This document shows, in pieces, positions 23,660 through 36,468 of a stretch of DNA of 64,000 nucleotides. Source of the stretch: Symbiodinium natans (lineage: Eukaryota > Sar > Dinophyceae > Suessiales > Symbiodiniaceae); NCBI GenBank assembly GCA_905221605.1, contig CAJNDS010000227.1:1-64000 (forward strand), read 5' to 3'. The notes beneath the pieces were generated by a model. It was not told where the DNA came from and made no database searches. It was given only the letters and a program-made list of their open reading frames with translations. Each line of letters begins with the position of its first letter. Position 1 is the stretch's first letter. Position numbers and translations under genes: made by a program.

Positions 23660-24450
23660 GCATTTGCCAAGCAAGAGAAGAACACCAGTATCTCCAACAT
23701 CCGAATCTGGAGCCGGCAGGGTGCGGAGTGCAGCGCAGCTTTGGACCGCTGTGCTTGAGCAGCTACAGCCACAGCAGCTGCATTGTGTTGTGCCCCGAAA
23801 GCACGTTCACGTACGGCGTCGCTCGATGCTTGTCGCCAGCGCAGGAATGTGGACTGCATCAAGCATGCCTCGGAATGCTGGCTTTCAATATCTTTCAATG
23901 CCACACGTTTGCTGCAAAAGTAGTTCAGCCACATGCCGAGGCACCCTTACTGCGTGAAGATTCCGGCCATGCACTTGCTGGACCATGAGGCCTCTTGACA
24001 ATCTGGTCTTGGTGAGTTTGCCCCAGTGATAGAAGCAGACCTTGGGCAGGTGATCTGCTCCGAGCGCCAAGCCTTTTCTCACATGTGCTGAGTTCATGCG
24101 AAGTATGAAATACATTGCATCTGTGGTGCTCCCATGGGAGCCTGGCGATCACAGAGGGACTCTCTAGTTAGTAACTACAGCAAAGCTGTTGCGCCGACCC
24201 ACGCAGCCCGGGCCTCTGGACCTCGACAAAGCTGCTTGGTGGCCATGGCTCGTGCCCGCTCTGCTTGTTGGCGCACCAGCGCTGATGCCTCTAATGTCTC
24301 CTGCCGCATCGATGCCTCCTGCACAAGACAAGGTCCACACTCCAAGCCGCAGCAGTTTAATTGATGTGACCGCTCTACTGTGTCGAGAATGGCTGGGTCG
24401 TCCTCAGCGGCCGTGGCAGCATACTGCTGCACCTGCTTCTGACCTCATCC
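23660..24450 (-). CDS. Unrecognised helical (coiled-coil-like) exons
   Basis: Frames with strong helix and charge patterning follow each other: QYAATAAEDDPAILDT (about 24428), SMRQETLEASALVRQQAERA (about 24310-24250), then FLRWRQASSDAVRERAFGAQ and AAAVAVAAQAQRSKAALHS (about 23850-23740). The F..W spacing followed by a long Ala-rich helix is reminiscent of Sfi1-like or other coiled-coil scaffold proteins, but that is only a resemblance. Splice sites were not fixed. It lies directly downstream of the next gene on the same strand. Confidence 0.35.
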
Positions 24451-24536
24451 AGCTGAATTCAAGAAGTTGGAAGGTGTGGCAATACCGACCAATCTATGCA
24501 CTTGAACCATAACCCCCCTCCAGTCGCAGCCAAGCT

Positions 24537-25070
24537 TCAATCAAACAAGCGTTGGCGGCATTGCTTCAGCCTCTTCCACAGCTGACTTTCGGCGACTGCA
24601 CTTTTGAGACCCCAGAACGCATCCTTTACAGCCATGGCCCTCATCAGACCGCGACCCAAAGCTTTCACTTGCTGATCCAGGGCAGCTTGCAACCTCTCCA
24701 TATGAGGGTGGTTGAAGCCCATCAGTGCCAAGAAGAAGCTTTGTATGCGCTCTGTAAATTCGTCTAGAAGCTGCTCAACGATCTCGGATGTCTCGGGACG
24801 CTCATCTGTCTCAGTTGTCGTCGCACATGCACATGGAGCGTAGGGTGGTGGTGGCGGTGGCGGCGGTGAGCAAGGTCGAGGCAGTGGTCGTCGAAAAGGA
24901 CCAGGTGACATGGATGCCAGGCGAGAGTCCAAAGCTTTGCGTGGAGAGGTTCCGAGTCTTGCTCTTGCGGCCTCTCGTCTGCTGCTGCATCTCTTGCACC
25001 CGGTCAGCCTGGAGCAATGGAAGTGGAGCTCATCAGGCCATGGCTGGTGCATCAGCGTCCTCGGCTCCAT
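24537..25070 (-). CDS. Hypothetical protein 3' exon, proline-rich then helical
   Basis: A 177-codon frame ending in a stop at 24537. It starts with a basic, Arg-rich part, passes through a poly-proline stretch (eight prolines, near 24860) and an acidic TETDERPETSEIV segment, and ends in a long predicted helical region: LLDEFTERIQSFFLALMGF, LQAALDQQVKALGRGLMRAM, then LWKRLKQCRQRLFD at the C-terminus. No family was recognised. The amphipathic tail and its change of composition at the proline tract suggest a real exon. The true start may lie in an upstream exon; the ATG at 25070 is only the first in frame. Confidence 0.5.
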   Translation of the reverse strand: MEPRTLMHQPWPDELHFHCSRLTGCKRCSSRREAARARLGTSPRKALDSRLASMSPGPFRRPLPRPCSPPPPPPPPYAPCACATTTETDERPETSEIVEQLLDEFTERIQSFFLALMGFNHPHMERLQAALDQQVKALGRGLMRAMAVKDAFWGLKSAVAESQLWKRLKQCRQRLFD

Positions 25071-25825
25071 CTAATGGTCTCCAGTGTCCAGATCACTTCT
25101 TCTCGGCTGGAACTGTGGTAAGTTTGCTTCGGAGCTGCGCTGGAGCTCAGCCACGTCGCTTGCTGTCCACTTGCACATGGCAGCGCTTTCCCACCATCGG
25201 ATACTCCGAACGTTGGGGACTGGGATCTAATGAGGGTGGGTGGGTGGGGGGTTGGTAGAAGCTTTGACCTTGTTTAATCGCAGAATATCGCCCTTAGCGC
25301 TCTTGCGGAACATGTTTCGGTCCCTTGAGTTGAGAACAAACGAACCCGAATGGCGAAGGCGAGCAGGTTTCAGGGCATCTCGGCGGCATCATGCAGCCAC
25401 ATGGCACCGTTTACCTCATCGGCCCATACGACTCTGACATGGGGTCCCTGACAATGTCTGAGGCACTCGCCCAGAGCGACGATGCTTCGAAAGACGCAAG
25501 CAGAGCGGCGTAGCTGTCGGCTTCGGGTCTCCTTGCCGCACGCGTAAAAATTGCGAGAACCACTTCTGGAAACATCTGGGGGTTTACGAAAATAAGGGAC
25601 CCCCAAGATAGTCCCCCAAATAGCAGGATCCCTTATAATAGGGTACCTGTAATTTCGGAAACCCCTATCTACTCAAATTTATCACAAGCGGCCTCAGCGA
25701 CTGGAGATCGCCGAAGAGCTGCAAGGCGAGCCTGATTCGCTGCTACTTGGCGGGGTGACGAGCTTTCCCTGGCTTGCCCCCTTTTCTCATACATCTCGAA
25801 GGCAACTTTGTAGTTTTTGAAGCCT

Positions 25826-26668
25826 TTATGCTGAGATCCCTGAATTGCATAAACAGATCACCTCATCATACTGGGCTTCCGGCTGCCAGCAGGCACCACC
25901 AGCGCATGCACGGATAGCAATGTTGTAAGTGATGGCACCCGGGGCTACAGACTCTGAGTGCATTGTGTTGAAGCAATGCAGGACTTCTTTCCACTGGCGG
26001 CTCGAGAAGCACGCTTGCATGACCGAGCTGTATGTGACTTCATTTGGACAGAGCTTCCGCGGCGGCATCTCCTCCAGCAAGCCCAAGGCTGTTAACCATG
26101 ACTCAGGTTTGGCGCGACATGCGTTCATGGTTAAAGTTATGGTGTAGACGTCTGCCTCCACATTGCCAGTGCTCATGCAGTCAAAAAGGCTGCTTGCCAG
26201 CTTCCATTGCCCACCGCGTTCGCAGGCACCGATGCACGAGTTGAAGCTATATGTGCTAGCTGCCGTGGATTTCAAAATGCTTTCTCGGAAAACTTCCACT
26301 GCGCAGGCCCACGACCTGCTGCATGCGCTCATAACAGAGTTGAGCGTGACTTCATCGGGCACCAGGCCTTCCTGAGGCATGGTGTCCAGTAATTCGATCG
26401 CTTTGCTCCATGCTTTCGAGCGTTCACAAGAGGAGATCCCAATGTTGTATGCAATCACATCGGCCTCAACACTACGAATCCGAAACTGCGGAATGAGCTC
26501 CAGCGCTATCTGCCACAGCCTCTTCTTGCTGAGAGCGGCCATGACCATTCCCATCTCCTTGGCACTCTGCACATGTCTGTACAATCCAATGTCCAGGTCA
26601 TCACGCCTCTCATGCAGAGCTGATCGAAGCGCACCTGGTCGGGGAATGTGTTGACATGAAGCCGGCAC
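25826..26668 (-). CDS. PPR (pentatricopeptide repeat) protein
   Basis: A 280-codon frame with about seven consecutive PPR units. Visible units include IAYNIGISSCERSKAW/SKAIELLDTMPQEGLVPD, VTLNSVMSACSRSW, YSFNSCIGACERGGQW/KLASSLFDCM, ADVYTITLTMNACR, WLTALGLLEEMPPRKLCPN, VTYSSVMQACFSSRQW and AITYNIAIRACAGG. Such arrays bind organellar transcripts; the S/ACE and QW signatures are typical of the expanded dinoflagellate set. The reading leaves the repeat pattern near 25880 (after ACWQP), so the last residues to the stop at 25826 may be intron read-through, with a further exon downstream (LALQLFGDLQSL near 25720). The N-terminus is upstream or short: residues 1-30 do not look like a targeting peptide. 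Confidence 0.75.
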   Translation of the reverse strand: MPASCQHIPRPGALRSALHERRDDLDIGLYRHVQSAKEMGMVMAALSKKRLWQIALELIPQFRIRSVEADVIAYNIGISSCERSKAWSKAIELLDTMPQEGLVPDEVTLNSVMSACSRSWACAVEVFRESILKSTAASTYSFNSCIGACERGGQWKLASSLFDCMSTGNVEADVYTITLTMNACRAKPESWLTALGLLEEMPPRKLCPNEVTYSSVMQACFSSRQWKEVLHCFNTMHSESVAPGAITYNIAIRACAGGACWQPEAQYDEVICLCNSGISA

Positions 26669-27779
26669 AATGAACCGAGTGAGCTAGGATCGTCGGAGAC
26701 ACCACCCCACTCAACAGAACCCCACTACTTGTTTCGGAGCAACAAACCTTGCCGCTTAGCAGAACCCCCTCCGTGGAATCCACACATGTCTGACTCCTGC
26801 TGTTCGCAACTCCTTTCAGAACTATTGCGTGGATCAAGAACGGGCCTAAGGCTGTTGCTCCAGGGTAATCAAGGATCGGATGCCACCAGATTTCCAGTCA
26901 TTTCAAGGCTTGACACCCTGGAGATTGGACAAAAGCCCGAAACTGAGAGCTCAACAGCCTTAGGGCCTTGGACCGTTTTGACAAGAGCCAGCGTGCGAAT
27001 GTTGCGCAACAGCTAGACACACCCATTCCCTGGTCTGGCCCTAGTTGGGGTAGACCTATGTAGACCTGTTGCGGGCGGAAAGCCACATCCGCACGTGAGC
27101 AGGCGAGTGTTTTCTGTATGGAAGAACTCTTTCAAGGATGACCCCACAAGAAAGATCACAAACAAAAACGTCAAACCCGAACTTGCTGGCCCTACAGAAT
27201 TGGGCTTTGTTGTGCGCAGAGACACTGTGCCTGCGGGCGTCTTCCGCAACGCTTCCAGAAACTCGCCGAGGCTGTTTGCAGCACGTCCGGCTGTCTGCAT
27301 CTTGTGTGCCCTCTGGCCATGTTGGGCTCTGAGTGAGCCTTGCGTCCAATCTGCTTCCAGGCAGTTCGTTGCAGCTCCCAGTGTCTTATGGGCCGCCGTG
27401 CGGCCCGCGCCATGTAAGCAAAATGGTCAGACAAAACACTGATGCAGATAAGGTTGACAAATTTTGGTAGTACAGATTAGAGTGGCTCATCTAGCGTCTG
27501 ACACCTCAAGCCCTTTTAAAAAGCATGAAATCGTATGTATGCTGTCGGACCACAAGAGTCGGAGGGAGCTGGTTCAAAGACTATTCACGTCGCTTTCTAC
27601 AAATTAGCATTTTGCAATCTCGCACCTGCTATCTTGTGTCGGGAATGTCTTCAGGCCGATAGAGCATGAATGCGTTGCTTGTGAAGCACCTTTCGTCCGC
27701 CACAATTGTCGCAGCATCGCAGCATCCAGTTGATGCCAGAGACATGTGTCACTAAGCAGGTGGTAGGGGCAGCAACATC

Positions 27780-28600
27780 CGAGTGTCTTACTTACGGCTG
27801 CCGCCGGCTCACAGAAACGCATGGCCGACGTGCTCCGCACCTTGGTCGCGCTGACCTCGTAGTCTGCAGATCGTTACCAGCTTGCCGAGGGCATGTGCTG
27901 CAGCAAATCATCCTGATTATCTCTGGCACTTGCTTCTCTTGCTTGCAGCTTGGCGGCCAGATGCCGGATGGAGGCAACGTGGGGCAAACACGGATAGTGC
28001 CAGCTCGGCACCTGCAAGTTAATCTCAGTTGCGGTGTGGCTGACGTCTACAGCAAACCCTGGCCTCCAATGCTGCGCATTCGCGTCATCAGTCCCTCTTG
28101 CCAGCTTCCTTTCTTGACAACCTTGCTGCTCAAAGGGCCCACGCTGTTCCAGGCCAGTTGGGTCACGAACGGTTCGTGAGCGAGCCTCGCAAAGAACCCG
28201 AGATGGCTTTCCAACCTCAGGCCGAATGCAAGGATCGACACCAACCATCCAGACTCCATGTGCAGTCTGCTCATGACTCCAGCTTTCCAGCGCGTGCGGA
28301 ATCTTGCGCAAAATCTTACTAGAGCACCCACAGACATCCGGCCCTGAGGCAGCTACGCACTCGACATGGGATTGGCAAACGGGATGCTTGACCATCTCCT
28401 TACTTGAAATAGGTTGCCGGATGTGGGGCATGGCACAATGGTCGCATGCTGCCACGACTATGGGAAATAGATAGCTTTCTGATTGTCAGGCATGCTTCGA
28501 ACTCACCATCCTCCGGGAGCGTCATGACCCTGGGCATGCAATCCTGCATCTTGGAGCGCCAGGATGTAAGACTTAAGAGGTGCAAAAATTGCAAGCCCGA
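27780..28600 (-). CDS. Unrecognised multi-exon gene
   Basis: Exon-like pieces with good donor sites: SKMQDCMPRVMTLPEDG followed by GTGAGT (about 28570-28510); a middle frame with VGKPSRVLCEARSRTVRDPT (about 28230); HLAAKLQAREASARDNQDDL ending at a GTAACG donor (about 27960-27870); and KVRSTSAMRFCEPAAA followed by GTAAGTAAG (about 27845-27795). The consensus donors and matching strand argue for a real gene. No domain was recognised, and phases were not all checked. Confidence 0.4.
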
Positions 28601-29079
28601 TTCTCAATTTCCTCTTCTCCAGGTAGACCACACTTCGAGAAGCACTTCTCCTGAACGGCAATCAAGGTGAAGCAAACAATTTCTCCCGCAACTGCTTCAG
28701 ACCAGGCACGCCCTCGTACAATACACCAGGTCGGAGGTCCTCACACAAAGGCACCTGCAATGTTAGCAAATTTCAGCAAACTTCAAAGTAGTACTACGGG
28801 CAGAACCGTTTTCTAGGGTGCTAGAAAGCGCGCGAGGATGCTGTACATGACGTGCGACGAACTGATGAAGTAATAAATGGTCGTCGAATGAAGCCCGTTG
28901 TGCAAAGTCTGCACCATATTTACACTGAGCATCAAGAGCGATCACATACACGAAAATGAGTAGTTGAGCGCGCCCCCAGTTATGTCTTCTGAACTCATGT
29001 GAGAATGCAAAAAGCATGAATTCACTGTGCTGGCCTCACAATCTGCATGTCTCCATTTCAACCATCTGCACTAGTACCT

Positions 29080-29911
<832 letters not shown>

Positions 29912-30600
29912 CGTGGTGGTGGTGGTGGCAGTGGTGGCAGTGGTGGCAGTGGTGGCAGTGGTGGTAGTGGTGGTGGTGGTGGTGCTGGTAGTGGTAGTAG
30001 TGGTAGTAGTGGTGGTAGTGGTGGTAGTGGTGGTAGTGGTGGTAGTGGTGGTAGTGGTGGTAGTGGTGGTAGTGGTGGTAGTGGTGGTAGTGGTGGTAGT
30101 GGTGGTGGTGGTGGTAGTGGTGGTAGTGGTGGTAGTGGTGGTAGTGGTGGTAGTGGTGGTAGTGGTGGTAGTGGTGGTAGTGGTGGTAGTGGTGGGGGTG
30201 GTGGTAGCGGTGGTCGTGGTGGTCGTGGTGGTCGTGGTGGTAGTGGTGGTCGTGGTGGTAGTGGTGGTAGTGGTGGTAGTGGTGGTAGTGGTGGTAGTGG
30301 TGGTAGTGGTGGTAGTGGTGGTAGTGGTGGTAGTGGTGGTAGTGGTGGTAGTGGTGGTAGTGGTGGTAGTGGTGGTAGTGGTGGTAGTGGTGGTAGTGGT
30401 GGTGGTAGTAGTGGTCTTAGTGGTCGTAGTGGTAGAAGTGGTATTGGTAGTAGTAGTCGTCGCCGTAGTAGGAGTAGGAGTAAGTGTGGGAGTAGGAGTA
30501 GGAGTAGAAGTAGGAGTAGTAGAGTAGTAGAGTAATAGAGGAGGAGGAGGAGTAGTAGTTGTAGTTGTTGTTGTGGTTGTGGTGGTGGTGGTGGTACAAG
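29912..30600. repeat. (GGTGGTAGT)n nonanucleotide satellite and decayed flank
   Basis: Directly joined to the AGT tract. The unit is a nine-base GGTGGTAGT, repeated with few changes to about 30416, then decaying through AGGAGT-rich and TTGTGG-rich sequence to 30600. G and T are strongly biased to one strand. Minus-strand frames of PPLPPL or poly-Thr type are spurious. Confidence 0.95.
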
Positions 30601-30784
30601 CAGAACAGTAGCACACAGCAAGGTGAACCAGCCATGCAGCGGCAACAGCGGCAAGGCGGCGCCTGCTCCCGCTTCAGGACGTCCTTGGACAAGGACAGCA
30701 AGGAATGAAGCATGGTACGACTTGCTGATGCGACTCTCTACAAGCCACGCCCTCATGTGCTACAGTATCTTGGCGGCATCAATC

Positions 30785-30912
30785 ATGCTACGCCATGCAG
30801 CCGCGGTTCGTATCCAAAGTTCCTGGTGGAATCCTTCATCTCTGGCGGGTACCACTTGCCGTACCTCTGAGCCGCCAGGAACCCGCACTTCGGACAAGCA
30901 AAATGAAGAATG
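30785..30912 (-). CDS. Possible short exon, unrecognised
   Basis: The minus strand reads ACPKCGFLAAQRYGKWYPPE followed by MKDSTRNFGYEP and a stop. A CxxC pair and dense aromatic residues give it an exon-like look, but there is no partner exon and no family match that I know. Between 30900 and 31680 I see only another weak frame (THTSRAAKESSTFLSCTLKE near 31380). Confidence 0.2.
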
Positions 30913-31679
30913 CAGCAAAGCAGCTGGTGAAAGCTTGTGGCGGGAACATGCACCTCAGTAGCTCATGTCACCCTCGCTGATTTATGTGGATTCTGTGGGG
31001 TAATGTGCCAGCGTGTAACAGCCACATAGCGCCATCTATGAACGACGAGCGGCTCTGACGGAGAGAGCCGTGCTCATACGATACAAAACAACACAATATC
31101 AACGCCATGCCTCCGACCCCGAAACTCGGCCTTCTCCTCCGACTGACGTGGTAAGTCCGAAAACTTCCGTGTAGGACCAGAGAACCTCCAGCACACAAAT
31201 GGCGACTCAGAAAAACCTGAATAATGAAACTAAGGGATCTGTGGCGATCGACCATGCCTGTCTGCTTGATCAGTGGGAGAAGGGACCAGGAAGTCACCAC
31301 AAGCACGCTCGATGCCTCTTCCTTCAACGTGCATGACAAAAAGGTGGATGATTCTTTGGCGGCCCTGCTCGTGTGCGTTGCCATACTGCGTGGCAATGTG
31401 CATATACTGTTTATACTGTTTACCTCACTCTGTGGCCGGGCCGAGTCCTGGCATGAGTGGTACGCGGCTCAGCTGCAAGGTATGTCCCCATGGCTCGAGC
31501 AATCACAGGCTTCATCGACAGGAAGCATGATTCTTGTCAGTCTTCGTCCGGCTGCGTGCTCCATCAACAAAACCAGATGCAAACCTGAAGTGCGCACACC
31601 GCATCTTGACTGGATCCTTTTGCGCCACGGAATTGCAGATCTACTAATGCTCTTGCAGCTGATAAGCTGTGGGTGAAGG

Positions 31680-32764
31680 CTACCTGCATGCAGCATCCAG
31701 AAAAAGGAAACTGGGCCCTTCTGGGGGTGCAAGAGCAAGAACATCCCCACGTTGCAGCATCTGCGGTTGTGGCAAGAAGTTGCCTTTGGGAAGTTGTGCA
31801 TCATTTACAGACGTGCCAGTGTCACTGACATCTTCAACCGTCACTCTCCCAGAAGAGCATACGAGCACACAGTGTCGAATGTCCACTGCAGGACTGCGCA
31901 CTGGAATTTCGCAGCCAATGCACCGACCGAGAGCTACGACTCCATTGCGTGGCAGCACATGCAGCATTCCTGTTGCGAAGTCGACCAAGCGCGGCTCTCG
32001 CGCTGAAACATCGAGCTCTGCTGCAGCAATGGAGAGGCGGACCAGCTTGGAAGCAGGGGTGAGGTCCTTGATCACTGAATTTCTATTCGTGACAGGCCGG
32101 GCGCGCACCTTCGGTGTACATGGTGGGTTGTTCACGTCTGTGCTTTCCGACTCGGACAGGCATTGCTCCTGTCTTTGCGCATGCAGCAGCTGTATTCCTC
32201 CGCTGAGGGCCTCTCGTGTTGGCAGCTGTGGCAATAGAGTCTTCCGGCGCTTGCCAAGCCAAGTACCTGGACTTGGCGGGGCTTTGCCGTGCAGTTCCGA
32301 CATCGCAGTCTTGCGACGGCATCGCTTCCAGACTACATCGGTCGGAAACGTTGGAACTGACTCGAGCTTGTGAAGCTTGGGCGAAGGCGTCGAAGGTGAA
32401 GGCCTGGCGGTCACACTAAGGCATGGAAGCAGGGATTGTCAGGATTGTCATGGACTACAAGCGCTACAAAAGCCCTGAAAGCATCGCTACTTCGAGAATA
32501 CTAGACATGATGGTTGGCACAGAGAGGCCTTCCAGAGGAAGCGAGGGGCAACTTTGGCGAGGAATGCCGTAGCGCCCATTCACGCCGATGATGCTCTCTG
32601 AAGCCGTCTGGATGCATGTCGGAATGTGCAGCTGGCAACATGGCTGCATCTACAAACTCTATTCTGCTGTGAACCAGCAGCCAATTGGGATCTGGTGTTT
32701 TCGTCCTCAACCGCTTAGGCGGACCGGAAGCCGTGGACTGCAAACGCTGCCGTAGTTGACCCAT
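31680..32764 (-). CDS. FHA-domain protein
   Basis: The main exon ends at 31680 and probably begins after a CCGCCAG acceptor near 32405 (PSPSTPSPKLHKLES). Its last 110 residues form a forkhead-associated domain: VVALGRCIGCEIPVRSP, VDIRHCVLVCSSGRVTVEDV, then SDTGTSVND and LQRGDVLAL. The conserved Arg (LGR), the R-H of the SxxH position and the SDTGTSVN turn are present, so phosphothreonine-peptide binding is likely; the usual Ser before xxH is not evident. A 5' exon starting at the ATG at 32764 (MGQLRQRLQSTASGPPKRLR) is plausible, with a donor near 32600. The N-terminal part is Ser/Pro/Lys-rich and probably disordered. The partner kinase pathway is unknown. Confidence 0.65.
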
Positions 32765-33372
32765 GGTCCCTTTCCTCCTGGGCTAAGCTGTGCTCAAAGA
32801 ATAACCGCTGCCAAGTACCAGGCCTAACTATCGAAACAAACTACAAAACAGCTGTTTTGTAAGTGTAACATTAAGCCAAGATGCTGGGGCTTCTTCTGAC
32901 GATGCTTGATGTCGAAATTGCGAGACCAGTTTGCCTGACTCGAGGTTGATGAACACCTGAGTTCACCGTCATCTTCCATGACAGACCGGCCGCAGCAGCA
33001 GCTGGCCACCCACCAGATTGAATTGTTTCACTGACGAATTAAATGCGTGAATTAAACCTGGACGCAGCCATCCTAGCTGCTAGTAGCTCCACATCCAAGC
33101 CTACACGGCGGCGGCAGTCTGCAATGCATGTGCCTGTGTGTTTCCACATGGCCAAGGAGGCACGTACAAGAGATCGAATGCGATGTTGCCTACATTTCGT
33201 TTCGCGCCAGAATCCGGGTATCGGCTATGAATTCTTCTGGACCGGTCGGTCCGAACATGTGCCAGCTGGAATGCTCTGGGAGCCGGCGATGGCGAGTACT
33301 GCTGCTCTATAATATGTACAATGACATGAAGGAAATCCAAAAACCACGCCCGAGCTTCAAACGGGGCTAGGA

Positions 33373-35536
33373 CTAGGAGCACGGAAAGTAGTACAGCGCG
33401 GAGCATGTTGCCCACATCATGATGATCTGCAGCATGCCTCCAAATCGCACAAAGTCTCCGAAGGTGTAGTTGCCAGCGTCCACAACCAAGATATTCGACG
33501 GGGAGCCCAGAGGGGTGGCAAAGGAAGCGTTTGCGGCAAATATCACGAGGAAGAGAAGAGTCTTCTCATCTATGTTCTCACATCCGTCAGACTGGCGCAG
33601 CTGTTTTGCGACATGCACAGCCACTGGAATCATCATGACGCATGTGGCAGTGTTGCTGATGATGTTGGTCAAAAGTGCCGTGCCACAATACACCATGCAA
33701 AGTACTCCAAATGGGCCCGATCGCAGTCCCACATTCAGCAGCGCATTTGCCAAAGCCGCTGCTGCTCCTGTCTTCGTCATGGCGGCAGAAATTCCGAAGG
33801 AGGCGGCAATGGTCATCATCACACTGCCGTTGACGCCGCGCATGGCCTCTCGCCAGCTTAGCACCCTGGCGCAGCAGCAGAAAAAGTCCAGAGCTAACAC
33901 GGCAGCTGCCAATGGCAGGAAACCTAAGCCGTTCAAGCCAATGGCCAACACGAAGCCGAACAAGCAGAGAAGGCCCCGAAGCCTGTCCTGCTGCCGACCC
34001 CTTCGTGGTGGTTTCGAGGACTCGACAGCTGCCACCACGGAAAAATCCGCAAGCCGGTCCAAGCAGTCAGGGAAGGCCTCCAGCAAGAGAACGTCTCCTG
34101 GCACCAGCTTTAATGGGCTGCGAGCTTCCAGATCTGCAGCTGCAGCTTCACTTGATGAGTGGCGTATGGCAAGGATAACGGAGCCAGCCTTGCGAAGGAG
34201 TCGCTCCTTTTGTTTGGCCAGTGGCTCCGTGACAAGTGCAGAATTCGAAGCAACAACTGCTTCGAACAATCGCCGGTGCCTCCTGTGCGGACCCAACGTA
34301 GCCAGGTCCTTGTGAACTGCAGGCTCCAGGCCATCATATGCCTTCCGAAGCCTTGCAATGCTTGCCGCGCCAGCGGCCACTTTGATGAAATCTCCAGCTG
34401 CCAGTGCTGTGCCAAAAGTGTCTTGAAGCGGCTGGCCTTCGCGGCGCAGCTCCAGCACCAATACGTCCGGCAAGCGAGTCATTCCCATGTCAAAGAGACT
34501 GCAACCAATAGATGGACAGCGGCTACGAACCACGAACAGGATGTGGTACCTGCGTAATTGATCCGGCTCAACGAGCTCAGCTTCTGAAGGCATGTCGTCG
34601 GCTGTGAAAGCTGTGAACTGGGGGAATGCGCCGGGTCTCTGGGACTTTGAAGGCGACCTGGTGACCTGTCCATCCCGTCCGACCTCTGTGCTTTTTGGCA
34701 ACAGCCTTGGGCCAGCAACCAGCATGTAGCACAAGCCCAGCAAGCCCAAAGGAGCTGCATAGGGTGTCAAATCAAAAAAGCCGATGTCCACAGGGGGATC
34801 CAGGGCCCGAGCCCGATCATGCGCGAGCAGATTCGCGGCAGAGCCAATGATCGTAAGAGTTCCGCCCAAGGTCGATGCAAACGCAAGAGGCATGAGCAGT
34901 TGGGCTGCTGAGTGTCCATGGCGTTGTGACCAAGCTTGTACTATCGGCACTAGCATGGCCACGAGAGGGCCGTTGTTGAAGAAGGCCGACAACACCGCAA
35001 CAGGCACAGTTATTCGGAACTGTGCAGTGAGGAGCGTTTTCGGGCTGCCCAAGCACCGAGAGATTAGCGCGTCCAGTACTTTCACCTCTTCTCCCAGCGA
35101 TGCAAACAAGAAGTCCATATCGCAGATAAGCAAACAAGCACAAATCCAACATTTAGTGAGAATATGTGAGAAACACTTCGTGCTATAAAGTCAGAGTCAC
35201 TTCTGCAAAGGCCTCCGAGAGAACAAAAAGGGCGCCGAATGCAAGGACACCAGGGCTGGAGAAACCTGAAAAAGCTTCATGCTCGGTGATGATTCCCGCC
35301 AGAACATAGATCACGGTCAAAGCTAGGAGCACTGCTTCCGGAGGCAAGCCGTCCGCAATAAGCAGTATGCCCATACAAATGCTGTCCACCACGGCATACG
35401 GCTTCCACCGGTCAGCCTTTTGGATGCCAAACTCTGGCGGGCAGAAGTGCTCTGTGGCTATGCTGAGCAAGATCAAGCCCAGCAGCACCTTGCCAAACGA
35501 CTTAGGGACCCGGAAGAAGGGGAAAAAGGGCTGCAA
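33373..35536 (-). CDS. SLC13/SLT-type anion:Na+ symporter with two RCK (TrkA-C) domains
   Basis: Two exons, 35536-35201 and 35085-33373, joined by a 115-base GT-AG intron in phase 0, give 682 residues. Exon 1 holds the first membrane helices (VLLGLILLSIATEHF; AVLLALTVIYVLAGIITEHE; VLAFGALFVLSEAF). The splice gives AEVKVLDALISRCLGSPKTL, matching the family. Hallmarks follow: SAFFNNGPLVAMLVPIV, LMPLAFASTLGGTLTIIGS, two cytosolic RCK_C units (about residues 290-350 and 380-450), and the C-terminal half with NIISNTATCVMMIPVA and ATPLGSPSNILVVDA. This is the layout of algal SLT/SAC1-type sulfate transporters and related bacterial proteins, so uptake of sulfate or a dicarboxylate across the plasma membrane is likely. 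The family's NNTP signature reads NNGP here. The long opposite-strand frame (33470-34315) is its shadow. Confidence 0.88.
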
Positions 35537-36468
35537 TGCGGAGTTTCACGGTCACACTACTACCAGCGGGGCTCAGTACTTTATGAGTGCAATCAGTAGT
35601 GAGGCTGTCCAGTTCAAGCTGCCGCGGTCCGCTGCGGCGTGATCTCGCGCCTCAGATGATCTTGGAGTCTCGGTTGCCGGGCGAGTGGGGAAGCCAATGG
35701 AGCTGCATCGCTTGCAGCACGCGACCATGCTCCAATGAGTTGGAGGCTAGGGCTGGCATCCATCGCTACCAGGGTCCTTGTGCTCGCATTGGCCTAGAAA
35801 TGGCTGGGGCAGATGCGCATGCGTCTGGTCCAAGCATCGAGGCGGAAACTTGCGCCATGTATCTGCTAGCATGATGTTTCACGGAGCACCTTGTCGCACG
35901 ATGCAATTGTTTTTTGTATCCGCTCAGTCCTGAGGGGCGCAGGATGCTTGACAAAGCAAAGGCGAGTTCCTCTTACTGGTCCCGTTAGGACTGTAAGATC
36001 ATGCAGCTCACAAAGCATATTAAGGCAGACGCGCGCGCTATGTGGTGCGAATTCGTCTTTATCATGCAGGTTCCTTCAACCCCAGTCCAAAAGTCTTCTG
36101 CCCTAAGCCTTCTTAGGCCTTAAGTCTTAAACTGCTCAAAGATTCACGTCACCAAAAAGACTGGCCACGGCTAGTCTACTAGTCATTCTCAACGCGACTG
36201 GGGTCAAGATCGCTGCCATGCACAGAATTAGAAGGACAAGCTCATGTCATGTCAAACCTTGAGCTCTCCACAGTAGCCAAAAAAAGGTCAAGCCATGCGC
36301 ATTGTGACATTGTGCTTCGGAGCTACCTCCCCCTGAGCCCTTAAGGCCCCTTTTGGCCCTTAGGCGCAGCGGAACATGTGTTGAATGCACCTGGCTTGAC
36401 ACAACATGCCTGCTGCCGTTTCAGCATAAGGCCTCTACACCTTGCGGGACGGGAACTAAAAGTGCAGC
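35537..36468. other. Intergenic spacer between transporter genes
   Basis: About 930 bases between the start of the SLC13-type gene and the stop of the first ABCG gene. No coding exon, repeat or RNA gene was recognised. Confidence 0.6.

Noticed and set aside
33470-34315. A 281-codon plus-strand open frame
   Set aside because: It is antisense to the SLC13-type transporter, whose motifs are unmistakable on the minus strand; the plus frame has no domain.
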